64,000 nucleotides of DNA from Apostichopus japonicus (lineage: Eukaryota; Echinodermata; Holothuroidea; Aspidochirotida; Stichopodidae). The stretch lies in the NCBI RefSeq assembly GCF_037975245.1, contig NC_092569.1, positions 7,312,501 to 7,376,500 on the forward strand, written 5' to 3'. Shown one piece after another: positions 1 to 15,000 of the stretch. Each line of letters starts with the position of its first letter. The stretch's first letter is position 1. The notes under the pieces were generated by a model, which was not told the DNA's origin, made no database searches, and saw only the letters and a list, made by a program, of their open reading frames with translations. The position numbers and the translations under genes are program-made.

Positions 1-18
1 CAAAGATGTTGCTAAAGA
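1..18 (+). CDS. C2CD5: C2CD5 exon (3' end only, cut by window edge)
   Basis: The first bases read KDVAK plus two bases of a split codon, then a donor GTAAGTATG. The residues align with the vertebrate segment just before the Ser/Pro-rich linker. GA from here plus C from the next exon gives Asp, so the frame continues cleanly. The exon start lies outside the window. Confidence 0.75.
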
Positions 19-3000
19 GTAAGTATGAATACTTTCACATTTTATTTATGATCTGTTCCTGTACTGCAGTAAACCCAGGTAGTGCTTCATGTTGCCCCAA
101 TGGTTCACAAGCTGAAAGTTAAAGAAATTTAGCAATTCAAACAGGGTTAAAGGGAAATACCAAAGAAATACAGACGTAATACTGTTATTCTTTGGTTACT
201 TGCAATAAGCAGTCAAGTAACCTGTGCAGTCAAGTTGCCATGTGTGTGTATGTGAAGCCATAGCTTTTAAGCACTATATCTCAAGATAGGTAACCTGCAG
301 TTCTCATATTAGCATGTGGCTCCCCCATAATTTGTACAAGAGCCCCTTTGATGAAGGTGGAGGTCAAAGGTCATTTGGGGTCAGCTGAGGGCAAATTGTG
401 AAAATTTAAGTAATCTTCAAAACCTGAACATCAAAGGAGCTCACATATGCATGGTAGGACAGCCTTATGTAGCATAAAATGTATTCAATATTTTTTCAGA
501 GTTTATTTAATGGCCTCAGGGGTCAATACTTGAAGTCCTTGTAAACATATCTCTAGATAGGAAACTTTATTGGTTTGCATATTTTGCATGTGGCTTATTG
601 TTTTTGGTGGAGGTCAAAGGTCATGTGGGTCATCAAACATCACACTCTTTAAGCCTTATAAACACAAACCTTGTAAACACGATATTCCATCACATAGCTC
701 ATATTTGGCATGTGTCTTTTTTCTAGTTTGCCTTCAAAAGAGATTATATACCCATGGAAGTTTACCCAAATGATGAGTAAAATTGTTCCACACTTTGGTA
801 TAGGTGAAAGCTCATTTCACATTTGCAGAAGTCAAACCCTACAACATTTCTAAAGGTCAGGTCTCAATGAAGATGTGACCCTTATACTGATTTGACTTCC
901 CCATGTGTAGTGGAACCTCCTTGCTGTATTAGGTGGAAGTCAGAGGTCGTTCCTGGTACATGCAGTATAAACTTCAGCCAGGGTTAGCTTGCAAACTACT
1001 CTTGTGCTGCATATGTTATGCATTTAAAGTGGAGTAACTGCAGGGAAGGATTCCCTCTGCTGTTATAATGTTTTTTTAAATTCATCGCAAGTACGATGCA
1101 GCCATAGGAGGTTGGAAACTATGAGGCCCTGTGTAGTGGCAAGTAGGCCTATGGGACTATAATCACTATGAAAGATGCAGCCTGTTGCATGACAGTGTTC
1201 TGCTGACACCACCATGTACTCCTTTGATACAGGAAGAAAGAATAATGTTGATATTCAAATCAATGACAGTTATTATTACAGTGAATTAATAAAAACTGAA
1301 AGGGGAAAGTATCCATATTCAAGGGGCCTACTTTGGATTTGCTCAGCATCTCCCTAAACTGCTTCTTTCAAAGTCACAATTGAAATTGCATACTGATGCC
1401 ACATTTCTGGGGATTTGTGAAGGGAAATGCGGTGCACATGATTATATCCTACCAGTTTTCCATTACAGGCTGGACCGGTCTTACTGTACCAGCATAGCAC
1501 CCCTAAAACTTGGTGTGCTTCAATTCCCATGGCATAAAATCATTCTACCCTCTCTAGTTGAAAGACTATGTCATGTTATGTAGGAGTCAAAGGTCAACTT
1601 AGGTCAATGCAGGTCAAAGTTTAAGTTCCTTTGTATATACACAAAAACTCTAATATTTAAACGTGAATGAAGTGCATACTTGTCATAGGATCCACCTTAA
1701 TGTGCACAAGAATCCAGTTATTTTGTCAGAACTCAGTAAAACCAATTTAGTTAACCAAACCAACCAAGGTTTATGCAAACTACAGTAACATCACTATTGA
1801 TGTACCTTTAAACTTCGTTCACCATGTTAATTAATATGGAACTAAAAAATGTGCTACATATCCTTTAAAAATTTTCTTGCATGCATGCTGTTTCATCTAA
1901 TCATATTCAAGTTTATAAGCACATTGAAATTTAAAAGACTAACAGTCTTTCTCTTTGTTATTTGAAATAAACCATGACTAGTCTACATTGTTATGAAGGT
2001 TTATGAACCAATCAGATTGAAAATTTACTGCATTCAATGCTTTGACCTCAGATCTGTGTTTACTACGTAGTTGTTCTTTGGTATAGTTTTGTACATCAAA
2101 ACATAAAATTAATCTTATGGCTAATTGAAATTTCTTGACTGAGAAAAATTTCATTCCTTCATGGAAGGAAACTTTTTCATTCCCCATTTCATACCTATGA
2201 GATTTCTCTCTCAAGGTCACATGTGTTAGTTGGTAAAGTGGTCACTTCAAATGATTGATTATAGGGCTTACTAGACTGGATTTACTACACTGTATATATG
2301 ATAAAACTGTTGTCATACTTAACGATGGTTTTAATTTTTCTGTATGACTTGTATAACTAACTTGGCAATTGTCCCTCTGGGAGTGGGAGTGTTATCATTC
2401 TAGGTTTCCTTTCAGTGTATTGTGAGAAATTCATTGTAATGAAGCGCAATAGCTGTAGTGTGTCTAACATACTGAAATTTTTCAGTTCCCCAATCAAATA
2501 GATTACTGTCACAGATTAAACAAGGAAACGACTTGCGGAGAAAACCACAAGAGATGTTCTTTGAAGGACAGTTACTCGTTTATTAGCAGTCAACCAAATG
2601 AATTCTGGAATAAGACAATCAGAAGAAAAATCAGATGAACCCACACATCATATAGTTGCCAGCATGTATCTGCAGGACTTCATCCAACCAGAAACAAGAA
2701 TCTTTAATTAGCAACTCATTTTCTTTAAAAGGCAGCAACATTCAGGCTCTTTTTTTTCTACTTGAAATTTCACTAGTGCTCACTCTCCTCTTGCTTGGGT
2801 CTAAAGCAGTACCACTCTAAAATAACTCCCACTAGGTTCATGAATATTTTTTAACTTAGATTGTCTGCCACAGAAATACGCAGGAAAAGAATTTACTATA
2901 GAGCCTGTACAATGGAAAGATACATTAAAAGAGACCTTTCAAGAGTGAAAGTGCTATGTGCTTTATTATGCACAGACTCATAAATAGGAAATGTATTCCT

Positions 3001-6000
3001 TCAGGAGGACTGCTAAATGTATGCATAAACATGTGGCATCCATTTTCCATCTCACTACAGATATAATGGAACTCATTTGAGGTATCATGAATGTTTAGAA
3101 GCATACTTTCATTAACTAGTTACGTATATTCCTCATGAAGAATGGGCTTAAAAGGGCAAGTAACATACTTCACACTTCAAATTGATGCTTTCTTGTGCAT
3201 TACGTCAGAAAATTGTAATGTAAATATGTATTTTCTTTTTGCAGCGTAAATCTTCTTTTCGATGACAGTGCCGATGCCAGTACCCAGGTATCTCCTGTGA
3301 ATTCTCGACAGCCACCATCGCCATCCAAACAGTTACCACAATCTCAACAGCAGTCAGATCCAGACCTAGATGCCTCTGGTATGTTCAGGTTCCAACTTAA
3401 ATCCATCTTTTCAATAGTTCATTTTACTTTTAACCATTTTGGGCACATTTTTAGCATTGCTACTAACCAGGCAGAACCTATTTCTTACATTATTAACCTA
3501 GGACATGGATTATATCTATGAATACAATGCATATAGTTGGTCATTTCATACTTGTTGCTGTAGCATTGTGTGAAATGGATATTTTGCTCAGCATAATGGC
3601 ACTGGTACTATATTCAGTTCAAAAGTAGTTTGCTTGGTGTTTTTAAATGAAATAATGTTATTTTGCAAGTTTGTGACAGTGTAACACTGTGATATCCAAT
3701 CATATTCTTTCTTGATTCTAACAGGTGTCCTTGGCAGTAGTGGAGGGAGTGGGGGTTTAACTCAGAGGGCCAAGACTCCAAAGTTGATGCTTGGGCAAAA
3801 GATAGCAATGATGGAATACCCTTTCTTTACCATCACTACATTCCCTCCTAATTTTCTGGAAAAGCTTGGTGGAGCAGTGACAGCCAGATCAGTCAAACTG
3901 CTTGACAGGATCCATAATCCAGGTAGTACATTGTCTGGGTTCTATTTGCATTGTATGAAGGACATGTTTGAAAGTTTACTGCAGTAATTGTGTAGAAAAG
4001 CAAAAGGGACATTTTGGCAGCAAACAATTTGACAGCAAGTCATTCTGCATCATCACTTTAGGATTAAATTGATTTTCTCACTTTTCCCACATGCCATTGG
4101 GCTAAAAATTGTGAATCAATTATTGTGCTATGTCATTATTTTAGAGACAAGTTCTGTCGTAGAACGATTCCATTCTTCACAAATGATTATTTGGCAATGA
4201 GTATGTCAAATACTGACTTGTTTCTTGACAATTTAGTTATTAACAATTAGTGAAGTGTCGATATTGCCAGTATTTCAGTATTGGTAAAAATATGTATGTA
4301 TTTTATATAGTCTAACTAGTCCTAACCTCTTTTTAAATGAACATCATATGCTCCACCAAGTTGATATGCATGAAACTATGCTAGCATTGTTTCCTTGGCA
4401 AAACACAAGCCTATACATCCTGTTACTTCTGTTGAACAATTTGTTACTCTGTTTGACCAACTACGTTCAACACATAGGCTGCAAGTCTCGTACGAAATGG
4501 AGCCACAAATGTTAAAAGATGACATCATGTGATGAATAAACTGATTTCATGTAGAAAAGACATATATCCTGTCTAAGAGCATCTGCTACCCCAGTGTTTA
4601 ACAGAACCAAAACCAAAATATTTTTCAATATTTTCATTTCCTTAAAAAATTATATCCTACCATTAGCCTAGCGAAAATTTGCAAGTAATTCACGTTTGAA
4701 ATATTTCGTAAACCAACCGGCAACAAATTGTGATATGCAAACTTGATTCTCAAAATACAATCTTTTTATCAGTATATGGTGTTTTACAAACTACATCCAT
4801 GATACTCTTTGCAGCTTCTTATAAGATACACAATGTTTGGAATGATTTAGTAGGGAGTTTCCACAAGCCCTGTGCAAGTTAGCGTGATAGGCTACAAATG
4901 GTTTCCAATTTCGCATCAGTTACTTCTTACATTGTGTTTGACTGTGGTGCATTGTTCAAATCTGCGCTGGTTACAACTTTTTGCATAAAATTTCTTGGGT
5001 TCTTGTCAAGAATATGTGCAAGGGCAAAACAGGTGTCAACGGTTATGTTCAGGTATAATTATTTTGTTCACTTGTATAGTACAGCGGCTAGACTGGTGAA
5101 ATTTCAGAATTGAATCATACTTTGTGTGAAGGTGTTGGTAGATAGCAGGTAGATAGCTCCCCTGGAGCTTTTTCCTTTTCCCCGTAAGCCAACTGTCGAA
5201 TTTTTGCCATCGGTTGGGTAAGAATTGAATACACACTAGGCATGGGTCCCGTCTTGTGCATGTCCTACTGTACATATTGGGCACAGATCATGATCGTCCC
5301 GTAAACACCGAATTAAGATGAATAATGTTTCAAAACAGTTCTAACAATTGCAATGGGAGAATTCAGAGGAAGGGATACAAGCTAACAGAAAGTAGTGATA
5401 CAACGGAGTACCTTAACAACATGCTTGGCCTTGAAGCCCTCAGCTTACAAGAGTGGTAACATACTAGCTCATAAAACACCTAGTAAGGTAATGCCAATGA
5501 GCAAGTAAACAACTAAAAACCCATGCTAAAGAACTTAGAATTAACAGGATAGATAGAAAAGTTGAAAATATACATATACATGTGAGAGAATGAGCTACTA
5601 CTGTACATGTAATGTGAGAAAGGGGAAAGTTTCGCTGAACTGCTACTCGTACTATGGACTCTATATGAAATTTAGTGGGGCGGTAATCACTCCTCAAAAA
5701 CGTCCTAAAAACCCCTCCCTATGCAAAAAAAGGTAATATTTATCCAGCTTTGCATGATTGGTAACTACTTCTGTATCCAATGGATGGAAAGTAAGATCCA
5801 AGGACACAGTTCTGTACGAATAACGTTAAGAAAAATCTAGACGGGAAAAATGAACGATGCTGGCATTTTGGATGGTAGAATGATAAGGAAGGGCATTGGC
5901 CAGAGAAAGTTGTTAAAAATAGTTGATAGGTTACCAGTTCATTCTAGGCAGGGTAGAACCAGGGTGGTAAGGTTGTGGGGAGACAGGGAAGCGAGGAGTG

Positions 6001-9000
6001 AAATAAATATAGTATCACTGGGTGGCTCAGGGCAACGTCTTAACAGTGGTCCACTGATCTGAGACAAGTTAATTTTGTTTCGGATGACCCAGTTTCTCGT
6101 CCAGTTCCAACAGACAAGGGGTTCAGAAACTCACGGAAGGCAAACTTAGCAGGAAAATGTCAAAATAAACCTTTTTGCGTGATCTTCTAAAAGTTAAGTA
6201 AATTTTCATCTTAGAAACTGATCAATGTGTTAATATGCAGAAATCAAAATGTTTAGAAATAGTGTTGCATGTTTGGCATAAACCATGTAATGATAGTGAC
6301 TGTGGCCTATAATGATTATTTAGAAATTAGCCATGAAATATCTGCAAGATCACATCCCTGTAAAGGAATCAGATTGAATAGTGTTTCTATGGCTCGTTTG
6401 GGAAACAATTATATACCAAAATATTGTCTGCTGTTAAATCTGCTGCACAAGCCAAACTGTAACTGGCAGAGATAAATGAGGTATGAACACTTCAGTGTGA
6501 TGTTTATGTAATTGACACAAGTGCATTACTAAATATGCATCAGGGTCCAGCTATACAAGATCTTTGAATGTAGCTCCAACTCCTGTAGTAAAGCTTACGG
6601 ACTGGAAGCCCAAGCCTCAGTATACAGTGTTATTAATTGGCACTATAAAAGTATAAATGATATATTAGAGAGATATAACCACTCCCATGCTGCTCGTTTT
6701 TGGTTATAAATGGTAATCAAGCTAAACAAGGAAGGTAAAAACTATGATTGTAATGTTCAACTGAACTCGATGAGAACCTCATTTCCAAATACATGTAACA
6801 CAAACCAAAGAATGGAAAGGTGAAAGATCAAGGAGGAGATACATGGTAACAAGCTGGTTATAAACCTGCCAAGAATTCTAAACCTCATATTGCCAACTTA
6901 TGCACTATGCTACAAAAGGCCTACATAGTTTTTGTAAAATTGTAGTACATTAGTATCAATGCATCTTGAAATCTGTCAATAGGTGCAAAACTTAATTCTT
7001 TATTTGTTGCCACCATTCTATTAAAGTAGATTTAAGACAAAGAAAAGCCAAAATGTTTCATGATAGTCTGAATGTCTATCTGTACAATAGTAACGGTTAA
7101 GTTATGACTTGCAGTAATGTAGTAGCACTAATGTTACCTCTTTCAGTCACACATTCACCCTGCATTCTTTCCTACAGTTAGCAATTCTTTGGTGTACTCC
7201 CATTCAAAGGGGTGTGGTGCTATAGAAGATGCATTAATGATATAAAGATTGTGTAAGATATGCTCAGACGAGCTATATTTCTTTGACTAAATACAGAGCA
7301 GCATAAACATTTTTCTCTTTTCAAGTTGTTTATAATTTGCAATCATTTTTCAATTGTTACTGATATGCTTATGTATTCACAATAGCTCAACATCTAAAGC
7401 GTGTAAGAACTTCATAGATGATATACACCCAGATTTTTGACAATGATGAAGCTGAAAAATTTGGTTCAGTTTCTGGAGGAATCAAAATTCTGTTGACAGT
7501 GATGTAGGAATCGATATTGCAATAACTCAATGACGTTGTTACTGTAACTAGATGATTAATAATACCCATCGTCGTAATGTAATGTTGTGGTTGCTTCATC
7601 ATTTTTTCTGCAAGTCATGATTTGTTTAAGCAGGTAAGGCCTAAGGTAGCAGTAACAAATATAAAACATGCTCAGATTTAAGGTATTAGCTACCTCAAAA
7701 ACCAACATAGTTAATGATTAAATTTTACCACTTTTAATCCTGGTTTGTTTCATGTTCATATTTGACTGAGCCTGATGAGAGTTGAACTTTAATTCCAGAT
7801 GAATCAGAAACAAGAGATGTGTGGTGGACAGAAATCAGAACAGAGATTAGAGCACATGCTTCTGCTATGGGTTGCAATGCAGTTGTTGGCTACAAAGAAA
7901 CTACCAGCATATTGTAAGTAATAATGGCATAGTAATGAATCAAGTACAATAGATATAGTGCAATGTCAGTAAGTAGTAGAAAGAAATCATCAAATAATCA
8001 TAGAGGCATATGTTTGTTTAAAGTGATGAGCCTGACCAAAAACTACACATTTTGATGCATTTGATACCTTCTTACCTTATTCTTAAACTTTTTCTTGTAG
8101 TACTTTGAAGCATCACTTTATGTAACACTTGCTTAGTTTGGATATTATTAAAGCATTGCTGAAAGCAAACAAAATGTATGTGATCTTGATAAATTGTCTG
8201 TATATATATATATGTGTGTGTATGTGTATATGCAACACGCCTTGTGAACACCATAACTCAAGATGTGCATCTTAGTTGAGCGTCATACTTGGTGCCTAGA
8301 TCTCCCTTGATAATTTTAAAGAGCCTACTGAAACTGGTTGGGGTGAAAGTTCAACAGTGGTAGAAATCTACAAATATTGTTTACAAAATGGTTAACTAAA
8401 TGCCAGCCTTGGATGAATTGCTTCCTTAGTATGTACATGCACCATAGTGATTGTATAACTCTGTTGGTTTTTATGTAGATCAAAGCTCATTTAGGGTCAC
8501 TAGAGGTCAAAGTCTGAAAAGCTTGTAAACAATAACCTCAATAGGATAGCTATGACAAGATTCACACCTTGAATAGACAATCCAATCCATCTTAGTAACT
8601 ACATTAAACTTTTTAAATATTGTACTTTGTAGATATAAAAGGTCATTAGGTCTGAAAGCTTTGTAAAGAAAAATGCCAAGAGTGTAGCTTGGATGAACTT
8701 GATACTTGGTAACTCCAGCTTAATGAGTACACAAAAGCTGCATAGCCTCAAAGGTAACTTGAGGTCCATTAAGATTGGTTTAAAATTAAATCAACATCAG
8801 CCAAATCCTGAAAATGTTAACCCAACACCTCAAAGAGTTATGCTTGGTTAAACTCCATACCTTGTAGGTACATCCATCATTGGAGGTCAATACCCCACAG
8901 TCAAAGTCTTAAAACCTTGGGAACAAAACTGCCAATTTGAACCATTACACATTAATGTGTTGACTGTAGATCAACTTTAATGAGTATAAAACCCCTTGTG

Positions 9001-12000
9001 TTTAGTCAAAAGGTCATTTAAGGTCAAAATTGGTGGAAGTCCTGTTGGCCTGCTTTATTCTTGCTTTATACCTGACCTCATTTATCAGCAAGAGTGCAAC
9101 TACACAAGGCATTAGTTTGAGATTGACACAGTCTGCAGCATACCATCAAAGTCACTCAAGGGTTGCATGAAGTACATACAACATTTGAACAGAAAAGAAG
9201 GAAAACAGATTTTTAGACATGTTCCTTGTAATACCTTTTGGTTAATGTTAAAAATCTACAGAAAGATTGCATGAAATCTGTTTCTTGGTGGAGAAAATAC
9301 CTAGATATTCATGTATACTTTAATTTACCTTCTGCAGTTGAAAGTCTTGTACCCAGGTTTGCTGTAGGAGCTGCGGGTTGTAATTGATAAACTTCCAGGT
9401 GTTAAGCGTTCTACATTTGATTCCTTTGCCTACTTATCAGGTTTATGAAATTTTACATGGTTCACCATGTACCATATTTTATTGTAAATGTTGAAATTTG
9501 ATTCTTTGTACCCTGGTATTTTATTGATATTAAGTTTTAGATTTTTAAGGAGTGAAGTGAGGGAGTGAAGTATTTCATTTTGTAATTATTCTCATACAGT
9601 GATGAAATTTGTCTACTGTCTGCTACTGGTACTGCTGCTATTGTAAGTGTTACTGGTGTTAAAGAAACTGCCCAGACACAACAAATTGTCCTCACGAAAT
9701 CACTGGATAGGATGGAATTTCAGAAAGAGCAAGCAGCAACACCTCCCTTGACTGAAAGGTAACAAGTGACTACTTTTGATGTAAAACCCCTTTATCTTTG
9801 GTAAAGGGGGAGTAAGATCATTGAATAGATTATCTAATAATTATTAAGTATGTGTTACATCATCCTAGCCATGTTGAAGCCTATGATGAATTCATTTGTT
9901 AGCATTGATAACAGATTGTGAACTGATTAAAGGTCAAGGATTTAACAACACTGGGAAGTAAAAGTTGTTGTAGCTTTTGCAGGGGTGTTTATCTCCACAC
10001 AGTGTGGATATCTATTGGGTTTTTCAGTTAGGTTTAGTACATTGTGCTTAGTTATATACTAGATCTATTTCACCATGTTATATTATTTTTATAATTTTTA
10101 AGCTTGGATGTTCCTGTCTCAGGGAGTGATGCGTCACAATGCAGACTATGTCACATTCCTTACAACGACTCTGCTCTCCCATTTCCAGTTACCCTGGCAA
10201 CATGTAATTTGTGCAGGTGAGTTGTGTCACTTTGGTATTTGTTTTGTGTGTGATAAACAAGAAAAGTTAACACTTGCTGAGAGTAATAGCTGCTTTCAGT
10301 GGTTGTAGAAGTATCAAGTTAAGTGTCATAAAAGTACTCTTTATTTTCAAATTTGTATTTGTACTTACTTATGTAACTTACAGGAAGTGGAAGGTACCAG
10401 ATGTTTTGTTCACTACCATTGAACCACCTGAGGAATTGGTGTACACTGGCAGAGGCTGCTGTGTACAGGCTAGGATTTGTAAAATGAAGAAAAGAGCTCA
10501 AGGAGAAATTAACGCTGCCCTTATAAGTGATGTAAGTTAAATACTTTAATATTCTAATCCCTGTAAAAGAAGCCCCATGTGGTTGCTTAAAAAATGTCAT
10601 ACATTGCATATACATACCTTTATACCTAGGATGCTTTCATTGCTTGAAAACAGAAGTTTCTTAGTCCATAGGTTTACAAAATACTCAATAACAAAATGAA
10701 ATAAATAAATAAAAGCTATCAACTTTGCAACATGAACCTTGTTTAGAGGATATTGATTAGGTTTTATTACTTAACATTTCAGTTAGCTTGACAGGTATTA
10801 ACTGTTGAAATTTGCAATTTTCTTTGGTGTCTTTATGTGAAAGGATTTCCTGATGTTTAAACATGCTGCAATTTTATGTAAATAGAGATTCTAAAAAAAC
10901 CATAAGTTCAAAAATGCCATTGTGATTCCATCATTAGGACTTTACCTTTCCAGTGGGGTGATAATAGTCTTAATGGTTGATAGAAATCTTCACCTTCTTA
11001 AGATAAAGCAAAATTTTTTGGATGTTGTCAGCTCTGTTAATATTCTGTCACAAATCTTAAGTTTGCTAAAAACAGCACACATTTCCACTCTGCCCTGACT
11101 GTCTTCATTTCTGCACTGTGGCATAAAGTGTTAAAAATTACTCTTTAAATACCATAATAGCTCATATTTGATATTATAATTCAGTTCTAATTGATAATTT
11201 CTGTAGTGGTCCACTTGCCTTTGTTTCCAAACTTTTGTGTTTAACAACTAAAAACAAAATAAAAGTCTTTGGAAGTGATCTATTTTTAGTCAGAAGAGCA
11301 ACTATCCAGCAGTTTATTTGCAGTAATGAGTGTCATAAATGTCTTATGTAGCCCCTGTATTTGATCCCATAAAAGCAGGATTATGAATATATGGTGACAA
11401 AAAGTTAAAACACACAATTGTTTATCAAAAGTATTTCCTAAAGTACTATTATTTGTGTACTCATTCTTCTAGGCCCTTCCATTTATTGAGTTTGAACTGC
11501 ACAGACAATTGATGAATCGATTAAAGGTATGTACCAAGACCATTGTTCATTGCTTACTTGAAAGAGTTTACCTCTCAATGTCTGTTAAGACAATATACAT
11601 GTATCAGGAAATGGCTGGTGAATAAGAATGCCTTTTCCTGATACATGTATATTGTCTACGAGTGTCCACACTATTATGCAAACGAGTGTCCACACTATGA
11701 TGTTTACAAGTCTCCACACTATGATGTTTACAAGTCTCCACACTATGATGTTTACAAGTCTCCACACTATGATGTTTACAAGTCTCCACACTATGATGTT
11801 TACAAGTCTCTACACTATGATTTCAACGAGTGTCCACACTATGATTTCAACGAGTGTCCACACTATGATATCTACGAGTGTGAAGAAGGCTCAGCTGTTT
11901 TGAAACAGTAATACAAAGTTTGTCATCATCTTCTTGTGCTTTGCCACCTCTTTCCTATCCCGGAAGCTTATAACATTGGTATAGTAGTAATGAGTTGTAT

Positions 12001-15000
12001 TTGCTGTAACTGATTAGCCAGTTAAGCACCTGTCTCTGCACACAAATAATGTAAATGTGGTTTAACAGCTTTCTAAGTAATGTGTAACAGAACACCAATC
12101 TTTTCATTTTCAATATATCCACAGGTAAAAGGAATGAATGCTCTCTTTGGTCTGCGTGTCATCATTACAGTTGGTGAAAATGTTCTAGTTGGCAATGCTG
12201 TAAGTTTTTGCTCTTATGCATGGTTTGATGTTAATATCATTGTTGTGGCCAGAAAACACTGATGATTTGTCAATTTCCTATCCATTGTCAAATTGTTAGT
12301 AACTGACTAGAACATTAATGACATCACATGAAATAAATCTCAACATATCGAAAGAATTCATTAGTCGTTTTCTCAAGCTTTTGTAAATGTGCAAGTATTA
12401 GTACAGTGAGGTGAAGCAATGGACCTTCACCTATAATTCTTATATTCACCTATAATTCTTCACCTATAATTCTTATATTAATGAATTCACCCTTCACCTA
12501 TAATTCTTATATTAATGATATTTAAGATTGGAGTAAATTAACAGATCATGTGACTGTAGCAGTTTTCATGTAATGTTGGACATCAATTGCAGATGATTGA
12601 AGTGTTAAGTTTGTTGTTTAAGATCTCACACATGAATACTGAGAGCTATACTTTGATGCATTTTAATTGGTCAGTTTTTTTCTGCTGCTTCTAAAGTTTT
12701 ATGTCACTTCAAAGTTTAAATTTGAATCATATCTGATGTGCCAGCACTGGATTAAGATTAATGTACTATTATTATATTATTTTGTCAGATTGCCACAGCT
12801 GTTTATGTCAGTGGTATGCCCCCTCCTTCAACTCTTAAAATTACTTCCAAGGTAAGATGCTTTTTTATTTTACCAACCAATTAAAAAAACAAGTAAATAC
12901 TGTGTATGTTTGTATTGATTTTAGGCCTGAAGTAACTGAATTTATTGAGAAAAAAAACTGTTTATTACAGGAAAGATTAATGAAGGTTTGGCTGTGCTGA
13001 TGTGTTGCTATAAGATCTGAAGTCTGGCCAAGTTGAGATGTTAAGATGTACACAATGATCTATAGTTAAGTGTCAAGTTTGCCTTCAAGTTTTCACACTT
13101 GAGCTGGTTATAGGTTTTGATGTAAATTTTAGCTTTGCAATTAATCCGCGGCTATAATGAGCACAGAACAAGCAGATAATGAGTCACACTTGAGTGCACA
13201 CTCTCTCCAAACCACCCTCCACGCTATACAGTTACATTCACAGTCGCAGTCATGTTTTTACTAAGCCGATTTGAACACTAAAGTGAGTTGAACAAAACAT
13301 CATAGCTAAGTCAATAGGTATTCAAACGTTTCAAAAAGATAGTGTGTTTATACGCCGTATTTTATCCTACTGCAGAAGCAAAACTTCTATGAAAAATAAG
13401 AAAGGAAATGTGAATTTACACTGCAGGAATCTAAAATGCTATCTTTCTTATTTTCCCAGTCGGCCAAGTAGGAACAAAAACTTTTGTTGCCTTTTTGCAA
13501 GGACAAGTTTCCTGAATTTTTAAGATTTAAAAATCTAAAAAACTGAAATCATAATCTCACTTCTTGTACACGTGCACATTAGCGTGAACCAGAGCCTAAC
13601 ATATGGGAAGGCTTTAGCATAATCCTACTAAGTTGTATAGAACTGGACCTAAACTCCCTAGCTAGGTGAAAAAAAGTCGGTTGACTGTATGGCATTTTTC
13701 GCACTCAAGCGAAGCTGTACTTTTTTTTAGCCAGCTAGATCGTAGACATCCTTTTTCAATATCATGTATCACTGCATTGGGGGTGTAGAGCATGGGGGTG
13801 GGTGGGGTGCATTACCATTACGTTTCTGGAAAAGTTTGTCGAGTACACATGTCAATTATCATACCGGGGCTGAGCTATACAGCAGCTTGAAGGTTCTCTG
13901 CTTCAAACAATGCAATACGATGTGGAGAAATAAACTGAAACTGTATCGCAAATTAGCTTGCATTAAATTTTCACCGAATAGTCACCTATATCTCTAACTA
14001 CATGGCAGCCTAACACACTAAGTCAATGGGAAAATCAAGCCTAACCATCTGTTCATTAGCTGAAATGGTGTTGCAGTTAGCTTCAGAGATCAACGTTATG
14101 GTCGATGTTCTTTCTTTAGCATACATATGTGGCATAGCTTAACTATTGTTTTGCTTAACATTTGGTATGTCAATATGGGTTTTCTGAAGTTCTTGGAGGG
14201 CATATATTTAATGCAATGGCTGATTCAGTTTTCAATTCATAGTTACGTACCACTCGTTGAACAAGGCTCATCATGTATAGGCCCAGGTAAAGGCTGTTTT
14301 TATCGAACTCTCGAGTAGCGGAGTTTCACAATTGTTCATAAGAGACCAAGAAATTTTATTTGTGAGGTTTGATAACGTGGAAGATACAGTATGCAAGAAT
14401 TATATAAAGTACTGAACCTCGGACATTTGGTAGTGGCAGATTTTAGTGTATAAGTCACTTTGCAACATAAACTATCACTCTATTGACTGTCAAAACTGCC
14501 AAAGTTAAACCGGTCACTTGGCCAAGTTTGCTCATTGTTTGTGAACAATAACCAGCCTTGTGTTGTCAGGACGCTGCGCTCATTACTCCGGCTGGCAACC
14601 AGCTTGTGTGCATTCAACCATGGGACCAATATGCACATGCATAGTGAGCAAGGGGTGCGAGATTTCCGGCGGCCCGGAACCGGCGGTTAGATTTGCGAGG
14701 CTTCCCGAAGTAGTTGGATCTCAACGGTCATTTGAGATCGAAGGTTAAAAGTGGGAATCATGTAAACATGATATCTCAAGGATGGAATCTCAAATGAATT
14801 TCATATCAGTTTGTTTATACCTCATTATGTGGTATGGAAGCCTATTTATATTGCAGGTCATAGGTCATTTAATGTCAGCAGTGGTCAAAATTTGTACATC
14901 TGATATCTCAAGAGGGGTTACTTGGATGTATTGTTTTGTTTTGTGTGAGGTTTGTGTTTTGTATTGTTTTGTGTGAGGTTAAAGATCATGAATAGTGGGC

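Noticed and set aside
5850-6062. 70-residue + frame
   Set aside because: Intronic, no motif, no homology I can recognise and no splice sites fitting C2CD5.
11585-11911. Four overlapping repetitive frames
   Set aside because: Shadows of the 24-base minisatellite and its adjoining hairpin.
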